The position numbers and the translations under genes were made by a program. DNA of 64,000 nucleotides, from positions 22,318-86,317 of the forward strand of contig CM025850.1 in the NCBI GenBank assembly GCA_003952965.2, in the 5' to 3' direction. Below are positions 37,790 to 50,379 of the stretch, piece by piece. The number at the start of each line of letters is the position of its first letter. Within the stretch, counting starts at the first letter, position 1. The notes below the pieces were generated by a model that saw nothing but the letters and a program-made list of their open reading frames with translations, did no database searches and had not been told where the DNA came from. The stretch is from Morella rubra (taxonomy: Eukaryota > Streptophyta > Magnoliopsida > Fagales > Myricaceae).

Positions 37790-40700
37790 GCTCGTTCGTT
37801 AGATTCTTTGGTTATTGTTTGCTTTCAGACAGTCCCTTCCAAATAGGTATATAGGTAGTCAGAAAACGTTCCTGGATAGTACAATATATACTCCATAGAT
37901 TCATGCATGAGGTCCAAATATTTCTCAATTGCACTTTTCTGTGATAAAACATACAAATGAAGGATTTCATAAGCATGAATATGTACATATATCTATTCTT
38001 TCGTTAGATATATTAATTGTGGATTTCTTGTTCTTTTAATCTCTCTCTCTCTGATCTTTTGCATGTGCAATCTGTGAGAAAGTCTTCATTTCATGAGTTT
38101 CGTGATACATCTATTTTCTATAGACTCGAGCTAGCGATCTTTTCGTATGAAGGGATAATATTAACTTTATTAGCTGCGTTTTATTATCCATCATAGAATG
38201 GGCATAGAAAATGTCCATCACAAATTTACATACAAGATATCGTGCAAACAGTATTTTATTTTCCACAAAGTTTAGTTGTGTCCGAATATTATATATGTTT
38301 TTCCTTAAACTGTGTAGGGATTGATATATGACTAACGTCTCGACCTAGAATGAGAGGTGAAAATGAAGAAGGAAATGCAAAATAATAGAAGCCTATGTGA
38401 TAGATCAGGTCATTTATAATTTGTTACATCTATGGCACAGCCTAATTAAAGGCTAATTCTCTTTGTTGATTATTTTTTCTCTTGGGTTGCGTACTCATGA
38501 GAGCTCGAGCGAGCAAACAATTCAGTCAGTCATTTTTAATTTCTCACTACAACATTTGCGCTCGAGTGGCGAAATTTTTTGTGACGGCTACAACTTCTCC
38601 TACGTCGCGCAATGTATTTGTATCGAATGTTCTTTCCCATTCGTGATGCTACAGTACTACTGACGTTAAAACAATTGATGGGCTAATTAAAAACACCTGC
38701 ATCAATAATATTAATTATTTCTTATTATTGTTGTATTAAATGTTCTAGCTAATTCGAGATAGGATCTCTATAATTTTCTGCCTAAATTTTACGTTGTAAT
38801 TCAGAGAGAGATAGACACAACGTATAGGCTTCATTATAGGAACCATGATGTCCGAAAATTTACATGAATAATATTAAATAGTATAGGTCTATTTCTCTTC
38901 AAATTACACCATGCAATTCGGTCATGAAATTGTAGAGGATTTTAATCCGCTCATCCGTAATTACTAATATAAAGTTGAATCAATGGATGAGTTAATTAAC
39001 AACACCTTCATCATCTTCATAATCCTGTAATAAGTTATAATTGGTAGATGATCTATAGTAATGTTTAATGGAAAAAGTTGGGTTTTACATGGGAATCAGG
39101 ATCCTTGATCCTTACGATGATGGCACATTGCGCGATCACGTTTTCGGAAAACACCTTATGAATCATTTCCCAAATCCATGCTATAGATGCTTCTAAGCAG
39201 GAATAGTCAAGAAATTAAATCCAGTAACTATAACTATCACAGTTTCTTGAAGGACACTAAAGACTTTTTTCGAACGGAACCTATAATTCTATATTGCATA
39301 ATATCATGTGCGCCCAGCAAAACATGTAGATATACTACAAGGATGAGCTGTTAACTAGAGTGCAGACCTGAGCTGACGTGTTTATGTTATCAGATCAACG
39401 TACGACTGACATGCTTAGTATCTCTAACAAATTAAACATCGTTTATCGTTTTCATGAATATCTAAACTACTAAACTGATCATGATTAGTGTCATCCTGAT
39501 TTGGACACTAACTACTTTAGGGCAATATATATATATTATTTTCGGGGTAGCAATATATATATAACGCCTCAAATTAAAATTTCTAACCCCCAAAATTTTT
39601 ACTCCCAACGCCTTCATAAATATATCTTGTCGTACTGGACTTAGCCTGATCGACTAATTAAGCCAAAAGGGTTGGGGGAAGATAGAAGAGATCAATCGGA
39701 AACATATAATACAAGAGTACTTCTAGAGGGATAGAGAGGGAGGGACAGGCTATATAGGGCCGGAGATCACATTCGCGGCAGAGCTGGCGGGGTACTTTGG
39801 GGTTAATGGTATCGATTTTTGGAAGAGAAGAAAGGTTAATCTGAATGTCAGTGAAATGCTCCACATTTTTCCATGAAACGCCTACTTTCCATTCAAAGCG
39901 AAGCGTCCGTTGGGGTTACATACTTGCGGGGAAGTTAACCCCCTTTTTTTAAAAAAATGTATTTCCAGTTGTCTAGACTTGAAAGAAAGAAATTCCAGCA
40001 CCAAAGTTGTTTATGTTAAGCAAAAATAAAAGAGCATATTCTTCCCAAAGAAATTGATCAAAACCCTGATTTGTTGCATGAAAACATGGGGTGTGGGGTT
40101 ACACCCACCAATAAGGAGCCTCCATCGCATAATCAATTACATCGCTGTCCAGTGAAAATGAACCAAAGTCGCCCCTTGGATCTGCGGCGCCTAACCTCGT
40201 GATCTTTTGTCATCTCTTGTAATTCACACTTGTTAGATGTTAGCAACATGTAAACCGGCCCCAATTGAATTCTTTTTTTGGGCTACACATTGCGCGCGCC
40301 CTTCTTGGGACTCCCAAGTTGGGAGTATTGTTCACTTGAGTAATACATAATCATAAGTACTGTACACCAAAAATAATTGCTCAAACGGGTCAACGTTATA
40401 AATATTTCATAGGGCCTTGCATTTTGATTAATCGATCTTTTAACCTACCAGTACTTGACCAGTTTTTTGGAATACGGACTGTTAAGAGTGGTGTCCAGAT
40501 CATATAATGTGAAACCGTGACAATAATATTGTCGTCAATTTCCAGTACTTGGTCCCTGGCCTGTTGGATTCAAGATATATACGCGCGTATCAGCTGGTTC
40601 ATGGTGTAAATGTCGACTACTGATCTACTCAGACTAGCATCAGCATATATCTCCAACTCCAACAAACACCGGACAGGTACCGACGTTGTTCTCGAAGAAC

Positions 40701-41270
40701 AACGTGAAGCTTCGTAGAAATTTCCTTGAAACCAGTTTCTCATTATTGTAACTACCTAGAAATTACGACGTTTTATGGAGAGCTATTGTGCCACTACTCA
40801 TGGGGCCTTGAATATTACATATATGCTTCCAGAAGTAGAACACCGTAATTGTCGCTAGCTAGGCTTTTCACGTGTTTCTTGGAAGAACTGGAAGCCCCCT
40901 GCTGGACTCTGCCGTTGCGTTTTCATCGATGTAATTAAAGAGAATATGACTTTTTGGTCTAAGACTCTCAAGGGAAAAAATAAAATCCGTGGGAGATATG
41001 GATTTGGTAAGAAGTTGGGCCTTTTCACTAATGATGAATTTATCCAAGTTGTATGAGCGGTTAAATGGCCCAGCAAGTTTGCCTCATCCGTCGGCCCTCG
41101 GCTCTCGGCCCAGCAATAGTCAAGTCTTTCTCAATTTTCGTTCCCTTCTCTCTTTGTTTTTTGGTAGGTAAGCATAACAAAGATGGGGGTAATTTTCGTT
41201 CCCTTCTCAGTTCTATTTTGCTTCTGTTTTTTTTTTATTCGTTCGATTCTCTCGCAAAGTGTAACTGCGT
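37790..41270. other. Intergenic DNA, no gene seen
   Basis: AT-rich sequence with short AT dinucleotide runs (about 39,525-39,565). There is a GA-richer patch at about 39,660-39,760. All open frames are short and unconvincing. Confidence 0.55.
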
Positions 41271-41275
41271 TATTT

Positions 41276-44200
41276 ATGGCTACCGTTCCCTCCTCGCACC
41301 ATTACATAAACCCTCAGATGCAGCAGTCGGGGTTTCAATTTCAAGGCGAGGAAGAAGAAGCAAAAGCAAGAGGGACAGAAGCGGAAGGAGTGGTTACCCT
41401 TTTAATTCGGCACCTTCCTGAAGCCATTCCTAGTGACACCCTCTCCAGACTCTTCTCCCACTACGGCGCTTCTTCCGTCTGTCCTTGCTCTGCTCCTAAG
41501 TAGGAGGACGGAACGTTTTTGGTATTATATTCAATAACACCGTTCCTTCTTTCTCAATTCGTTCCTCAGTTGCTCTTGTATTTCCTTTTTTGCTTTCCTG
41601 CAGATTGAGAAACTGTGCTTTTCTGGATTTCAAGAATGAAGCTTTGGCTTACCAAGCCCTACGCCAGTTGAATGGGTATTACTTTTTCTCTTTTCGGATT
41701 TTTTTTTTACCTCTACCTATTATATTGACATAATTAATTCGGATGAAAACCTTGATGTCATTGTATTAAAGTTCTGCTATTGGCCATTGGTTTTGTTAGA
41801 CTGAGGTTTCTTGGTAAAATCTTGTCGGTGGAGAGAACTAGTAATAAGCAAACACTGCTTAAAACAAGTCAAGCTTCTTCTGGGATCGATGTTATTCCAC
41901 CCACATCTGCAGTTTTGGTCAAGGAAGCTTCTCGACATTCCACTAGCGAACCCATTGCTCCAAGGCTTGGGGTCGACTATCCATTTCCTTCCCACCTTCA
42001 GTACGTATTTTCGTTTCACTTGATAAAATTGCCCTTGATTCTCTTTTACAGTTTTGGTTGGTGGCCCTGTTGAAAGTGCTCCTTCCTTCATATCTTTCCT
42101 TTGAGCACTCTTTTAAGTTTCCTCATTAGAGGAACTACATTTTGGGCATGCAGGTTATTTCTTGGACTTTACACGTTGGCAATGTCAGTTTGTCATCGTT
42201 TCTGTCTATCAAACTGAAAGAGGCACTGTAAAACGGCTATTTAGTTGTTAATACAATGACAACCATCACAAAACTTTTGTGTGTGCAAGCTTATCATTGT
42301 GATTTGACGGAGAAGTTATATTAGGATAGTGGAATAGATGGATTTTATTATTTGAATTATATTATTTAACAATTGTGTAGGCTGGACTCTTAGGTCCAAC
42401 ACGTGCAATATTTAATTGAAATTGAGGTGAAGCGCAAAGTCAGGTCTCAAACTCAGGACCTTAGCTTTGATACCATGTGAATCTACCACTTATCCCAAAA
42501 GCTTAAGCTGATAGGAAGAGATAGATTTTATTATTTGAATTATATTCTCTAACAGGTTTTTCTTTCAAAACCATTTTTCAGATGACAGAGATCTTTAGAC
42601 CGGTTTGTGTCTAATTTAATATAACTTGTACTGCAGGTATGCTTACCCTCCTCCAGATGGAAACATACTGACCAACATTGTAAATGCTCTCATTGCAGTC
42701 CCTCGCTTTTACACACAGGTTGTCTTCAATCTAATGCAATGCTAATAGAACAATTTACTGGTTGCCCTCCATCTGTTCCCATAGTTAAACTCCATGCATC
42801 ATTCTGATCTAGTTAAGTACATGAGTATATTGGGACGTATAGTTTACAGCCTAGCCTTTTTAATTCTAGGTGTTGCACTTGATGAACAAAATGAATATTC
42901 CAGCTCCATTTCGCATGGCCCTACCCACTCCACCCCTACCACCTGCAGTACCTGCACCACCATCACTGCCACCTGCCTCACCTGTACCTGGATGGCCGCT
43001 TTTGGCTGATCTGTCCAGTAGTGAGTCAGATATAGAATCACCAGAGGAGGTAACATCTTGTGCTGATTATCTGATGGGCCACATATCCTGTGATTTTGCA
43101 TTGACTTGTATGATATGTTGCTCTTTTTCACTTCTGGGGTTTTAGGAAGGCAGCCATGTTATCTGGTCGACCTTTTTCGTTTTCAAACAACATTTAAATT
43201 CATTGTCAGTCCTTATTTAATTTCTTGGACCAGAAACTTCTGTGGTAAATTTTTTTTGCTCACTATCTCTGCGCTTCTTCTTTCTAGAGAAGCTATGTGG
43301 ATGTTTACTAAATGCAATAGGGAAAATATAAAATGTTTCTTTTTTCTTTTTCTTTCTAGGAAAATTTAAATGTTTCTTTGATTTTCTTTTTGAAAGAGTA
43401 TCTCTACATATCTGTGGAAGTATATTGAAATGGATGGAACTGAAGGAAAATTCTTGAAGCATAACTTTTTACAGTTGAAATGTTTTTAGGATGTTGATGG
43501 AAAAGCCTATTCTATTGGAGCTTCAACAGTAAGAGGATCTAGTCAAAAGCGTCGCAAGCAAGAAGCGATTGTGGGCCCTGCAGTTGATAAAGACATCACT
43601 CATGAGGCTGTCGGGTTGAAACCTGCCACCTTGGTCCCAAAGGAAATTCCAATGATTAAAAAGAAAAACCCTGTTTTACAGGTCATTTTCTTGTTGAAAT
43701 GAATGCTTGTGAAAGAATATCCTATCTGTCAGAATTTTTGGTATACTTTTCTTGGTTACTTGCAGATCAAAATTGCCCCAAAAGTGATTCAGAATGAACC
43801 TAGAGATGATAGTATGACAAACGAATTAGAGGCAGACAAACAGGGTTCGGATATTAAATCTTACGCTACCCTAGAAGAATTAAAGAGTGGGAAGTTGCCC
43901 CCAGAGGAAATTTTATCGCTACCAATGTTTAAGGTACTGAATGTTATTAAAAGTGGAGACTGCACGTACAATAACCAATATTATCTCCATCGTATCTATA
44001 AAAAGGAAAAAGAAACCATTAAATGAGTGATATGAAGTTCTTTTGGATTTTATATCAAGGACAACACTTCACAGTAGACACTTCCTTGCGTGAATCTCGA
44101 GGATCTGCTATTTTAAGCAAAACATAATGATGAGATTTAAATGATGTTGACATGCACATACCTACTCATTGAATTTGGATTTTGTTAGAACTACACAGCT

Positions 44201-45813
44201 GGGAATCCTACATCAGTGTTGTATGTCAAGAACTTGGCAAAGGACGTGGTTGCTGATGACTTCTACTTCATTTTTGGTGAGATCTCTAGCACTGATTATT
44301 TCTAGTTTATCCAAAAGTCAGTTGTTTTCCATCGATGGTAAACATCTAGCAACTTTAATGCTTGAATATAGAAAAGAATTACTGTGCGATTGTATCTGGT
44401 GAAAAGAATATTCTGTAAATCTTTATAGGGCCTCAACTTTAGTTCTTTGTATTATACTTCTACTCTGTGCATAATGTTGTTGAAAAAAGATAGATCTGGC
44501 TTATTAAACAATATTTATGTGTGCTTTAGGATCATTATTTGGAAGCATCAATGCGACTAAATCTGGCATTAGCGTGAAGCTTATGCAGGTGAGGACTCTT
44601 GAAAACCTTTTACTTACAGTTCCAAGTGCTTTGTTGTTTCAAGATCACTTTTGAAAATTGTTATTCTTGTAGTAAATAAGGAGAAAAGTTTGGGTATATT
44701 TTCCTTATGAAAGTTGCTCGCAGGTATTAGATTCATGAGCTTTTGTTTGTTAGTGGGTTTGGAGCTCTTATTAAACCCTGATGTTATGAAAGCCTCAGAC
44801 AGAACTCGATGCCATGATCTAACTGAATAAAAATCACGAACAAAGACCACTTTCAATGCGCTTAATATTAAGCTCTAGCTGAATACTTTGTTTTAGATAA
44901 ACATGGTGTTAATAAATAGACACAAGCTTGAGGATCATTTACTTGAGAATGGACAAACCTGCATTCGGAACTATTCATTTATATGATTGTGACGGAGTTA
45001 ACAAAACCTTCTCAGTAATGATGTTTCAAATGATGAAAACAAGTCTGTAGACATGACGTGTCACATTAATTTATTGCCTGATTAGCATCTGTAAACAAGT
45101 TAAAATTGCTATTTTTGTGGAATTTTGAACCTTAATGTAAATACAATTGCATTTCAGGAGGGAAGAATGAGAGGTCAAGCTTTTTTGACATTTCCATCTG
45201 TTGAACTTGCTCGTCATGCATTGGTATGTATCTTACAGAGTGCAATTTGCTGTGACTAACTGTTTTCAGGAGCATCTCATGCCAATTTGCATATTCAAAC
45301 TGAGCTTAATTCTTTTTTGTGCGATAATTGCTTTAATCATGGTTTGATTTTGTTAGCACAGTTTTTCTCTGCTATAAGTGAAGGTTTTGAATAAAATTCA
45401 GAGGTACAATCCTCTTTAGTTATAAAAAAAATCAGAACTATAAAGATCTCCATCATCTGGTTCTACTTCTTTCACCATTTCTGGGTACTCATGCTTACAG
45501 CATGTGAGTCATTTTTTAAAGAGGGGACAAAATCTTCCACAAATTATTTTACCATGGTGTTTTTTATTCTAATGAGCCAAGTTTGTGCAACTTGCTTTAC
45601 TTTTGAGGTTTTACTAATCAAGAGTAGCATCTACAGTTTTACTTACAAATAATGAAATCTTTCTTTTTTCGTTTTATTGCCTTTGTGCTGAAGTTGTAAT
45701 GATTACGCCATTACAATCCTTGGCTGTAGAATCTTGTCAATGGATATGTGTTCAAAGGCAAGCCAATGATAATCCAGTTTGGCCGGAATCCAGCAGCTGT
45801 CAAACCAAATTAA
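41276..45813 (+). CDS. SNRNP65: U11/U12 snRNP 65 kDa protein (minor spliceosome)
   Basis: Eleven coding exons: 41276-41499, 41604-41675, 41800-42000, 42637-42718, 42870-43049, 43490-43681, 43766-43933, 44189-44276, 44530-44588, 45158-45223, 45730-45813. Phases join without conflict to 471 residues. The N-terminal RRM has TLLIRHLPEAIPSDTLSRLF and CAFLDFKNEALAYQALRQL. A linker follows with a Pro-rich segment (PTPPLPPAVPAPPSLPPA), an acidic SSSESDIESPEE motif and basic KRRKQE. The C-terminal RRM has VLYVKNLAKDVVADDFYFIFG, GQAFLTFPSVELARHAL and GKPMIIQFGRNPA. In known 65K proteins (RNPC3 in animals) the C-terminal RRM binds U12 snRNA and the N-terminus contacts the U11 59K protein, bridging the U11/U12 di-snRNP that recognises U12-type introns. 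All introns seen here look GT-AG and none has an obvious U12-type donor. The 636-base third intron carries an antisense SMART-like element. Confidence 0.93.
42330..42554 (-). mobile_element. SMART/TRIM-type miniature LTR retrotransposon, truncated
   Basis: On the minus strand a 79-base LTR (42,476-42,554) begins TGTTAGAGAATATAATTC and ends CACA. It is immediately followed by TGGTATCAAAGC (42,464-42,475), one mismatch from the initiator-Met tRNA primer site of plant retroelements. A second, truncated LTR copy lies at about 42,330-42,371. The internal part is only about 90 bases and codes for nothing. Size and text match the SMART class of very small plant LTR retrotransposons. It sits inside intron 3 of U11/U12-65K, antisense to it. 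Confidence 0.8.
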
Positions 45814-46018
45814 GTAGAGATGCTCCAACCAGAGGAAGACGATATACTACTGCTTCATGGTTCATTCTGCATTCACCTTGAAGAATCCACTTGGTATTGG
45901 AGATGCTAGGCATTGAGCATGGGATTGAGGGATTATAATGGGCGTATGCTCTTTAGCTGGCCATGCTACGTGAGAAAATGATATTTGGTTCAAGTAATGT
46001 TGGGTTTTTTAACTAATA

Positions 46019-46231
46019 GATGAGGGAGGCTCTGCTGATGCTCTAGACCTCAAAAAAAGAAAGGAAATTTTGAGAAAACGAATTCCTTTATCAGAACGTG
46101 TTTGGGGGAGTTACTTGCATCCTGCGATTGTGGAAGAAAAATATCGTAGGGGATTCTACACTAGTGGCAGAAGCGGACTGAAGCCAGCTGCTAAGGGCGT
46201 TGGAGATACACATCCAGGTGGTTTCAGTTAG
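46019..46231 (+). other. Met-less open frame after U11/U12-65K (possible terminal exon)
   Basis: An open frame of about 70 codons begins just after a plausible acceptor (TTTTTTAACTAATAG) about 200 bases beyond the U11/U12-65K stop codon. It has no methionine, is rich in Lys/Arg at the start (DLKKRKEILRKRIPLSE) and ends GDTHPGGFS before a stop. Its composition looks more protein-like than neighbouring random frames. It could be an alternative 3' exon, a 3' UTR coincidence, or a fragment of another gene. I do not recognise the family. Confidence 0.35.
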
Positions 46232-46412
46232 GCCTCCCTGTATGAGCGCTAACTGTCGCAATTATTGTAAGCCGTGTGCTCCCTTGCTGTGTCACAAATA
46301 GGCTACAAACAACCAGTGGATAATACAACGTTGAAAAAAAATGGTTCCATGTTTATTTCCCAGATGGCTTTACTTACTGGTTTCATAATGTTCATCTAAA
46401 TGACCACAATCT

Positions 46413-46431
46413 TTCTCTCTCTCTCTCTCTC
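46413..46431. repeat. CT microsatellite
   Basis: An uninterrupted CT dinucleotide run of about 19 bases. A complementary GA run of similar length lies 400 bases away. Confidence 0.9.
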
Positions 46432-46824
46432 GTCAAACCTGTTTTGCGAATATGGAAATTATGTCCGATTTTATAAGATTTTCATCTGTTGTAGAAGAGG
46501 ACGTGTATACGTAGCTTATAATTGTGCTTGCAACATTTTGTAGGAGAGGAAAGAAAATTGATAATACATGACAAAAAGACATAATAATGGAATTTTTCTG
46601 ATTCTGTATGAACACAGGAACCATACAGTTGACCATGTTAGGTTTTACTGTCCCCTTTCTCTGTCGCTCAGCATGAGAACGCAAGAATCAAACAGCTAAC
46701 CATCTTAGGCTTACGCTGCCTTTTCTCCGTCATAACCGAAGGTAGTAAAGCAGATATTGAAGGTATTATTCCTCACGAAAAGTGTGATCGTTACGGCTAT
46801 GGAGTCTCGAATAAGGTAATGACC

Positions 46825-46843
46825 GAGAGAGAGAGAGAGAGAG
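46825..46843. repeat. GA microsatellite
   Basis: An uninterrupted GA dinucleotide run of about 19 bases. It is inverted relative to the CT run at 46,413-46,431, so the two could pair. Confidence 0.9.
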
Positions 46844-47635
46844 TTATGAACAAATGCCAGCTTGTTTAAAGGTGAACTTGCTAAGCAAGGGAGAAAAATT
46901 AAAAAAGAAATGGGAGAAACAAGAAGGAAACGAAATAATTAACAAACAAACACAAAAGACTCAATGGTAGAAGTACGCCGCTGGATCTAATAATGTAGTT
47001 CTCCTGTCAGGCGGTCAGCAGAAGTGGTCCGAAGTATGATCTGTTTTATGGAGTATACATGCCATAATCAGTAGACGGCATTAATCATATACATCCAGTG
47101 ATAGACCAGATGACAAGGCAACGGTGGTCTCCTAGTTCGTGTACCTGTGCTTCAAGGAGGATGGGCATGGAGATGGAGCCTTGGAGGGAAGTGGGACACT
47201 CGCTAGGTAAAGTTCTAGTTGCATGAGATGGTTTCACAAGATTGCAGATTAGCATTATGCAAAGTCAAATTTTCTTTGAGTATCGATATTCCACCCTTAC
47301 CCATTTATCTCAAATTTGAAGAACTTTGGAATCAAATTCCTTCCTCTTAAGGAATTGATTAAGATAAATGTTCATACTCTTCCTTGGGAAAGAAGGCACA
47401 AGGAGTTCAATGGGTCTCTTAAACACTAGGCAAAGAAATGTCTTCTCCCCTTGTTGGCTTTAGTCTGTTGCGAAAGTACTACATTGCTGTTAAATCTAGC
47501 CCGCTAGTCTTCTAATGCCAAATACCCAAAATAACAGCAATGCTCAAGAGTATAAGAAGTGCACCATCTCCGCCCGGCAAGATAGACGACCTGCAAATTC
47601 CAAGCATGAAAATAAGACATCTAGAACTTAACTAA

Positions 47636-47813
47636 GGGGTGTTTGTTTCCCCAATATTTTGGGGCATCAAAATTTCCAACAAAACAAACACACTCCAAAA
47701 TTTTTAACTTTTACACATACACACTTCACTTTTCACAAACCAATAAATTTCAATAAAGTAAAGATTCCAAAATTTCGGAAATATTCCCCAAAATTTTGGC
47801 AAACAAACACCCC
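47636..47813. mobile_element. Harbinger-type MITE, 178 bp, TAA duplication
   Basis: Termini GGGGTGTTTGTTT and AAACAAACACCCC are perfect inverses, continuing as imperfect TTTTGGGG arms. Each is flanked by TAA (47,633-47,635 and 47,814-47,816). This fits Tourist/PIF-Harbinger MITEs. The interior is AT-rich and non-coding. Confidence 0.85.
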
Positions 47814-48030
47814 TAAAAAATACAGATGAATAATGAAACAGGTCTGCACACAAACTAGTAGATGTTTTAAAGTACTCTTCAAATCACATGCAAATGGATG
47901 ACGGGGCATCCATGGAATATGGAACCCTATTGATTATCCAGTTGATGTTTCATTGATTTAAAATTGTTTTCATGCAAAATTGACTATTCCATTATGCAGA
48001 GTCGATAATCCAGCAGCATGTAGTTCTGAA

Positions 48031-48362
48031 GGACAAGAACAGCACAGGAGAACTCAAATTACTTTTAGGTTTTCAATATTTCGTGGAGCTAAGAAAAAGG
48101 GGGATCAAGGACTGAGTTCTATCTGCTGCAATACCAGAAACATGTAAACCATGTTAATTCTTCGGAGGAGTTTAAGCTAAAAGAATGGGACAGGAAGGAC
48201 AAGAACAGCACAGGACAACTCAAATGACTTTTAGGCTTTCAAATATTTTGTTGAGCTAAGCAAAAGGCAGTCAAGAAGTAACTGAATTCTTTCTGCTGCA
48301 GTACCAGAAACATGTAAACCATGTTAACTCTTCGGAGGAGTTTAAGCTAAAACAATGTGACA
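48031..48362. repeat. Tandem duplication, 166-base unit
   Basis: The unit starting GGACAAGAACAGCACAGGA at 48,031 repeats at 48,197. Both copies keep CAGAAACATGTAAACCATGTTAA and TTCGGAGGAGTTTAAGCTAAAA, with scattered substitutions between. It lies about 300 bases beyond the transporter stop codon and may belong to its 3' UTR or terminator region. Confidence 0.9.
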
Positions 48363-48660
48363 GCAGTTTTATCTAGAATCCAAAGTTTATGACATATTGG
48401 AGGAATTTGGGAGGCGATTGTGGAATTTGAAAGGTGATTGTGAAGTTAATTTTGTCACAGTGACCATGGGCAATTCCTGATGAGATGCGGCTAGAAAAAG
48501 TAGCATTTAGACGAGTCATTGGACCCATGCATAAACCTAAAGAAATTTGTTTCAACCTGGGAACTAGTGTTTGCATCATCATGTTCGGCTTTGTGGCTTT
48601 TGACAGGGTTTACGTGAGAATAAACATGAGCAGATCAAGGCGGTCTACATGAACATAGAG

Positions 48661-50304
48661 TCACCACAGTAGTTCATTGGTACTTTCTCCTTGATCATAC
48701 CTGAGTTTTCTCCTAGAACGATATATGTAAGCCATTGCAGGAGGAAGGATGCCAAACAAAAAGCAGTTTGCATAAACCCCAGCAAAATCGATAGCTCTTG
48801 AAAAAGTGGAACGGAAGAAAGATGCTACAAGAACTGGAACACCGAGTACAGTCGTTATTACAAAGATTTTTTGTGAACCAGGTCCATCCATGCTTGATTT
48901 TGATGTAGCTTCTGACGCAGCATTACACCTCGGATCTACATAAGAAACCTTCCCGGCATTCCCAAAATTAGGTCCCCCTGAATATACAACAGAACCCACT
49001 TTCCCGATTCCATCCACATTAGACCCCCTTAGTGAAGGAACGCCAACTTGTTTCCATGAATTGATGCTCCCAAAAATCAACTCCAACGTATCAAGAAGCT
49101 GCTTTGGGAAGCTTACAGCATATCCAATCAGGCTAGTCGCCAAGGCAGAGAAGGCAAAGCCTTGAATTGCAGTTAAGGCAGAGGGGTTGACAGAAAGCAA
49201 AAGGCGTATAGGATCTGCTCTGGACGCGGCTCTATCGGCACCAGCGAGCCCCAAAACAATCAAATTCCAGGACAATACCATTATCAATGGAACAGCCCCA
49301 CCAACTAGTATTGCTTTGCGAGCATCGTACACGGTGTTTCCCGCAAGCTTACATATGAAAGGGGTGACAACATGAAACCCCAATGTGAGTACCGTAACAG
49401 GTATAGCCGGCAAAACGGATGAAAAGCCCCACGAGGCATAAGCAAAGGAACCTAATATGTTTGTTTTGGCCACAGATAAACCGACAGCCACAACTGCAGC
49501 AAGGGAGAAAAGCATGATGAGGCATAAAACTCGATTCACTGAATCAATAGCCTTAAACGGAAGGAAAATAATCACAGTTGCAACAATTAGAGGAAACAAG
49601 GCATGAGCCAGCACAAGATCCATCCATGCAAACCACCGAGAGACTAGTGAACCGATGCCTGAAACACAGGCCACCAACAATGAGAAACTTAAGGAGACAT
49701 ATACGAGTGCAACAAAAGCACCGAAACGGCTTCCAAAAGCCTTTGTTGCAAGGCCAGTGAAGCTCACCTCATCCACCTCATCTTCTTCCATGGCTGCAAA
49801 GCTGATCTCCGCAACAAGAATGATCGAGGAGACCACGTAGACCCATGAGAGGAGAATGACAATGGTCGAGGGAAATGGACCTGAATCAATGGTGGCAGCG
49901 GGCAAACCAAGCATCCCAGGCCCTACGGCAGTGCCAATGATCAGACTCACAGCACCCCAGAAGTTCTTTTCATGAGTACCTTCATGAACCCCTTGAGAGT
50001 TGTGATGCTTAGTGAGGTCATCCTCTTTTAATTTCGGATCAGTAGTAGTAGGAATGGTTGGATGTGCCACACCATCGTGAGTTGTGCACATTGCGTTGCG
50101 GCTGAGATTATGGGTTCTGGAGGTGAATATGGGGATCGTGGGAATAAGAGTACTATGCCTGTAACTGGGCGGTGGTATAGGATGCAGTGTTCTATAATGA
50201 TGAAAATGGGTGGCGTAGTTGAGTTTAGGATGCACGATTGAGCTGCTTTTGGAAACTTGTGGAAGATGTAGCCGAAGCAAATCTTCATGAATTGATAGGA
50301 GCAT
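48661..50304 (-). CDS. Tryptophan/tyrosine permease-family transporter, likely plastidial
   Basis: A single-exon frame of 547 residues from the ATG at 50,302-50,304. The frame stays open 23 codons further upstream but with no earlier ATG. The first 80 or so residues are rich in Ser, His, Thr and Arg and poor in acidic residues, as in chloroplast transit peptides. An acidic linker follows. From about residue 110 come roughly eleven hydrophobic helices starting with the family motif GTAVGPGMLGLPAATI and including SWVYVVSSIILVAEISFA, SFSLLVACVSGIGSLV and LIVATVIIFLPF. This matches the Trp_Tyr_perm family (bacterial Mtr/TyrP type); plants have a few members, predicted plastidial. A soluble, Ser/Gly-rich loop separates the penultimate helices. 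Substrate is inferred, not shown. Divergent from the thioredoxin gene, 1.9 kb away. Confidence 0.9.
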   Translation of the reverse strand: MLLSIHEDLLRLHLPQVSKSSSIVHPKLNYATHFHHYRTLHPIPPPSYRHSTLIPTIPIFTSRTHNLSRNAMCTTHDGVAHPTIPTTTDPKLKEDDLTKHHNSQGVHEGTHEKNFWGAVSLIIGTAVGPGMLGLPAATIDSGPFPSTIVILLSWVYVVSSIILVAEISFAAMEEDEVDEVSFTGLATKAFGSRFGAFVALVYVSLSFSLLVACVSGIGSLVSRWFAWMDLVLAHALFPLIVATVIIFLPFKAIDSVNRVLCLIMLFSLAAVVAVGLSVAKTNILGSFAYASWGFSSVLPAIPVTVLTLGFHVVTPFICKLAGNTVYDARKAILVGGAVPLIMVLSWNLIVLGLAGADRAASRADPIRLLLSVNPSALTAIQGFAFSALATSLIGYAVSFPKQLLDTLELIFGSINSWKQVGVPSLRGSNVDGIGKVGSVVYSGGPNFGNAGKVSYVDPRCNAASEATSKSSMDGPGSQKIFVITTVLGVPVLVASFFRSTFSRAIDFAGVYANCFLFGILPPAMAYIYRSRRKLRYDQGESTNELLW

Positions 50305-50379
50305 CGACAAGTGAATCTCTTCTACGATGAGATTCTTCCCAGGGAAATAAGGGTCTACGAATTTATTGGACAAGTGTCG

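Larger units (their letters stand above)
46240..48660. other. Intergenic DNA between U11/U12-65K and the transporter
   Basis: The two genes converge on this stretch. It includes two microsatellites, a Harbinger-type MITE (47,636-47,813) and a 166-base tandem duplication (48,031-48,362). No gene is supported. Confidence 0.6.
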
